Assembly (NCBI GenBank): GCA_020026155.1
Contig: JAHHQX010000004.1
Coordinates: forward strand, 1 to 64,000
DNA: 64,000 bases
Direction of reading: 5' to 3'
Source of the DNA: Actinobacillus sp.
GTDB lineage: Bacteria > Pseudomonadota > Gammaproteobacteria > Enterobacterales > Pasteurellaceae
Part shown: positions 61,446-64,000 of the stretch, piece by piece
Numbering within the stretch: the stretch's first letter is position 1
How the letters are laid out: each line of letters opens with the position of its first letter
The notes under the pieces: model-generated
Seen by the model: the letters and a program-made list of their open reading frames with translations, nothing else
Databases searched by the model: none
Told to the model about the DNA's origin: nothing
Program-made: the position numbers and the translations under genes

Positions 61446-62108
61446 TTACTTTTTATCTTTATCAGAATCTTGGAACTTATCTAAGTAAGCAATCAAGTTT
61501 GTTAATTCTTCTTGTGCTTTACTAATGGCTTCTTGTTTAAAATTTTGTAAAGAAGCGTTAAGTGTATCTAGATTTTGTTGTGCCTTTTCAGATGATTCTT
61601 TCTTAAATTCATCCATAGATGTATTTAAAGTCGAAATATGTTCTTGAATTTTTTGAGATGCTTGATCTTTGAATTGATTAAACAATTCAGAATAACTTGC
61701 ATTTGGATCGGCATGAATTTTTTCTGCAAAACGAGTTTGTAAATGTTGTAAAGAAGTAATCAAATCTTGAACATTTGCAGAGATCTTATCTGAGGAGTCT
61801 TCTTCAAATTTTTCAAAAGATTGAATAAGCGATTCAAGTTTTTGGACGATCGCATCAGAAGTTTTTTGTTGAAAACTTTCTAATGAAGAAGCGATATTAT
61901 TGATGGTTTGATTTGCTTGTTCAGATGCATGATCGTGAAGACCTTGCAATGAATTTGCAAGATTATTTAATCCTTCTTGGGCTTTATCTGTTGCTTCTTG
62001 TTGGAATTTTTCAAAAGACGCACTGATATTGTCTAAAGGATTAGTGTTATCTACGTTGTGTTGTTCTTGAGTTGCGTTAGTTGTTGAGGTATTTTTGACA
62101 TCGCTCAT
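61446..62108 (-). CDS. helical repeat protein (apolipoprotein-like)
   Basis: A 220-residue, highly soluble protein without signal peptide. After a 25-residue Asn/Thr-rich start it consists of about eight repeats of roughly 22-30 residues built on the pattern 'L-x2-F-x-Q-x3-S-x-K-x-Q-x2-L-x2-L' (for example SFEKFQQEATDKAQEGLNNL, SLESFQQKTSDAIVQKLES). They should form long amphipathic helices like phasin or apolipoprotein A repeats. GGAGGC precedes ATG 62108, and the frame to 62135 is less likely. Function unknown. It lies between oapA and the phage graveyard. Confidence 0.72.
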   Translation of the reverse strand: MSDVKNTSTTNATQEQHNVDNTNPLDNISASFEKFQQEATDKAQEGLNNLANSLQGLHDHASEQANQTINNIASSLESFQQKTSDAIVQKLESLIQSFEKFEEDSSDKISANVQDLITSLQHLQTRFAEKIHADPNASYSELFNQFKDQASQKIQEHISTLNTSMDEFKKESSEKAQQNLDTLNASLQNFKQEAISKAQEELTNLIAYLDKFQDSDKDKK

Positions 62109-62242
62109 TTTAAGCCTCCTATCTGTATTTACCACTCACATAATCTTTTTGTGCAAAACTAAAACACATAGCTAATTTTTTAACAATAACACAACAGATT
62201 TTTAATGCAAGAAACATTTTGTATAAAAAATAACAAAAAGTA

Positions 62243-62271
62243 TAAAAAAAGCCCATCATTTGATGGGCTTA
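62243..62271 (-). terminator. oapA terminator
   Basis: GCCCATCA (62251-62258) and TGATGGGC (62261-62268) followed by T7 on the minus strand. Confidence 0.88.
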
Positions 62272-62288
62272 GGATTAAGTGTTGAATC

Positions 62289-63632
62289 TTATTTTGTGAA
62301 AGTATAAGAACCGTTCGCTTGACGAATAAAACGACCACCATTTGGAAGAATTAATTCGCTAACATGGCGTGAGCGCGTGACTTTCACTGTCACTTTATCA
62401 CCCGGATTAAGTTCACTTAATAAGCGACCATGATGACCAACTTTGCTCATTGCAATAATATCGCTAAGGTGAAGGTGATGATTACGGAAAACTTGCATTA
62501 ACGATACACCACGATGCATCACTAAGACTCTATTTTTTCCTGCTGGATGAGCAATTGCTGTATCACCAACTGCTGGAATAAGATTTGCTTTTTCTGCAGC
62601 CGCAAAAACATCATTATTTTGTGCAGTAGAAGCCGCTGCCTCGGTAGGACTTGCTGAAGCAACTTTCATGGCTTGAGTAGACTGAGGTACTTGTTCTGAG
62701 GTTGCTGTAGTCGGCATAGCTGTTGAAGCGGTATCCATACTTGCAGAGGAAGCCAGATCCGCAGAATGTGCAGGTGCCGTATCTGCTGTAAGAGGTGCCA
62801 AGGTGTTTGTATTGGTAGCTAATGAGTCATTTGATGCGCCAATAGCAACACTATGATCTCCATTTTCATGCGTATTACTTGCATCTGTAGTAGACGTTGC
62901 AGGTGTTGTAGTAGTTGGATTCGCATCCTCTAATACATTACTTAAACCACCTTGTGTTGATTTTGGCGTAGTAATCACACTATTCGAAGTAGTTGTATTC
63001 GCCACATTTGCTTTCTCAAGTGCTTGAACCGAATGGGCTTGCGGTTTTAAGAAACTAATAATGATTAAAATAATGATAATCAAAATTAATAATACTAGCG
63101 GGCGACGGTATTTAGGTGGCATTGATTGAAGACAGCGCCAACTTTCAGGATGTAGCCATTTTTGTTTTGGATCTACAGGCGGAACCGGTGGAGGAGTTTG
63201 GTCATCACCTGTTTTAGGTTCAGCTTCTTCCTGTTGCGTTTCAGTTTCCGGACGCGGTTTTAGTTTAATTTCAGGATAAACTAATTCCTCATCATGGTCG
63301 GCGTGAGAAAAGTGCGGTTCGGGAGAAAGTGTTGGTTTTTCTTCTTTTAATTCTTCAGCATCTTCACTACGTGCTGCCGCATCTTCTTGGAGAAGCGTAT
63401 CAATTTTGTTTGTTTGTTCTTGAATGACATTATCTGGTTGAGCAACAACGTCTTGATTCTCGAGTGCTTCTCGATCAGCAAGATTTTGTAATTCTCTTTC
63501 AGGTTTATCAAAAATGGAATGATCACTTACGTCAGCTACTGGATCTTGCACATTTTTTTCTTCCACTGGGATTTTTTTTGGTGGAATTTTATTGGGATCG
63601 ATGCCTTGTGTATTTGACTCGTCGTTTAACAT
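62289..63632 (-). CDS. oapA: opacity-associated protein OapA
   Basis: A 447-residue single-pass membrane protein. A long acidic cytoplasmic N-terminus (1-170) ends in PKQKWLHPESWR, then a membrane helix (PLVLLILIIIILIIISFL), a Ser/Thr/Ala-rich periplasmic linker, and a C-terminal LysM-like/OapA domain (RVLVMHRGVSLMQVFRNHHLHLSDI, then LNPGDKVTVKV). In H. influenzae OapA affects colony opacity, adhesion and colonisation and relates to YtfB-type cell division proteins. The gene neighbours epmB as HI0330-HI0329. A USS core lies within it. Confidence 0.9.
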   Translation of the reverse strand: MLNDESNTQGIDPNKIPPKKIPVEEKNVQDPVADVSDHSIFDKPERELQNLADREALENQDVVAQPDNVIQEQTNKIDTLLQEDAAARSEDAEELKEEKPTLSPEPHFSHADHDEELVYPEIKLKPRPETETQQEEAEPKTGDDQTPPPVPPVDPKQKWLHPESWRCLQSMPPKYRRPLVLLILIIIILIIISFLKPQAHSVQALEKANVANTTTSNSVITTPKSTQGGLSNVLEDANPTTTTPATSTTDASNTHENGDHSVAIGASNDSLATNTNTLAPLTADTAPAHSADLASSASMDTASTAMPTTATSEQVPQSTQAMKVASASPTEAAASTAQNNDVFAAAEKANLIPAVGDTAIAHPAGKNRVLVMHRGVSLMQVFRNHHLHLSDIIAMSKVGHHGRLLSELNPGDKVTVKVTRSRHVSELILPNGGRFIRQANGSYTFTK

Positions 63633-63708
63633 GGTGATAATCCTTCTGTGGTTAAATCAGCATTTAATTTATAATCTTGGATATTTTAAAGGAAATTGAT
63701 GATTTTTC

Positions 63709-64000
63709 CTACGAAAATAATGTTTTATTTTTTTCACCGCCAATTTCACGTGCGAGTTTAGGCACGAGATAACCAGAGGTAATGGCTTGAAGCTCACGGT
63801 AAATAGCGAGTGCTTGTTCGTCTGAAATATAAAAATGACTTGCGCCTTCTACTTTATCTAACAGATGCAAATAGTATGGCAAAATTCGGCTATCAAACAG
63901 TTTGTCGTTAAGCTGTTTTAAAATTTGAGCATCATTATTCACATCTTTTAGTAATACGGACTGATTAAGTAAAGTCACGCCTGCGCGATATAATTTTTGC
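63709..64000 (-). CDS. epmB: EF-P-(R)-beta-lysylation protein EpmB, C-terminal part
   Basis: The last 97 codons of a lysine 2,3-aminomutase-like radical SAM enzyme, cut by the window edge. RAGVTLLNQSVLLKDVNND and LPYYLHLLDKVEGASHF and SGYLVPKLAREIGGE match E. coli EpmB (YjeK), which makes (R)-beta-lysine for modification of elongation factor P. The frame stays open to the end of the window, so the apparent GTG start at 63978 is not real. The radical SAM cysteines lie outside. Confidence 0.92.
   Translation of the reverse strand, partial: QKLYRAGVTLLNQSVLLKDVNNDAQILKQLNDKLFDSRILPYYLHLLDKVEGASHFYISDEQALAIYRELQAITSGYLVPKLAREIGGEKNKTLFS

Noticed and set aside
18366..63320. Hin-type uptake sequences as proof of a Haemophilus genome
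   Set aside because: Only about four exact AAGTGCGGT cores were seen in 64 kb, far below the density in H. influenzae, so the genus is left open.

Overview
This window reads as Pasteurellaceae-type chromosome of roughly 40% GC carrying one large operon for a secondary metabolite and one nearly complete P2/HP1-like prophage. The family assignment rests on gene pairs known from Haemophilus influenzae (mog-glnB, thioesterase-hemH, fabZ-lpxA-lpxB-rnhB, oapA beside epmB) and on the HP1-type prophage. The genus is not clear. The two classical Pasteurellaceae uptake signals are rare to the eye (about four AAGTGCGGT cores, one ACAAGCGGT), while another motif, GAAAATYGGGGCGTRAT, recurs across host and phage DNA.

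Layout. 1-508: minus-strand tRNA operon Met-Leu-Gln-Gln-Met with a recognisable promoter. 791-3885: fabZ, lpxA, lpxB (lipid A) and rnhB. 3912-8286: SLC13 permease, mog, glnB, hotdog thioesterase, hemH. 8401-8486: tRNA-Leu(CAA). 8661-22007: a tightly overlapping 17-gene aryl polyene (APE) operon with its own promoter and terminator, encoding ketosynthases, a chain-length factor, two acyl carrier proteins, dehydratases, a ketoreductase, an acyl-ACP ligase, acyl/glycosyl transferases and an export set (LolA-like, MMPL, lipoprotein). 22252-25784: yidE, a small excalibur protein and glnA. 26000-26076: tRNA-Ile2(CAT), the prophage attachment site.

Prophage, 26063-59276, bounded by a 17-bp direct repeat (3' end of the tRNA plus TTC). 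Integrase comes first, then a leftward early block (NUMOD1 proteins, adenine methyltransferase, SSB-like protein, HUH replication protein, Ogr-like zinc finger, Cro), an operator region, the CI-like repressor and two rightward accessory genes. The late block D-U-E-FII-FI-(accessory and tail fibre genes)-I-J-W-V-tape measure-S-R-lysis-X-L-M-N-O runs leftward, and P-Q run rightward to attR. A possible cos site lies between the accessory genes and D. Accessory genes that could act on the lysogen or on rival phages are a membrane-anchored tandem BRCT protein paired with a deoxyribosyltransferase/TIR-like protein, a KAP P-loop NTPase between its own terminators, and a small two-helix membrane protein encoded antisense within the late operon.

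After attR (59277-61150) lies a graveyard of earlier integrations: five AACGCTACAYA repeats in front of a truncated P4-type integrase, then a run of small hydrophobic genes related to the antisense gene in the prophage, one frameshifted, still flanked by scraps of phage genes S and tape measure. Host sequence resumes with a truncated antitoxin-like gene, a 220-residue helical repeat protein, oapA and the end of epmB.
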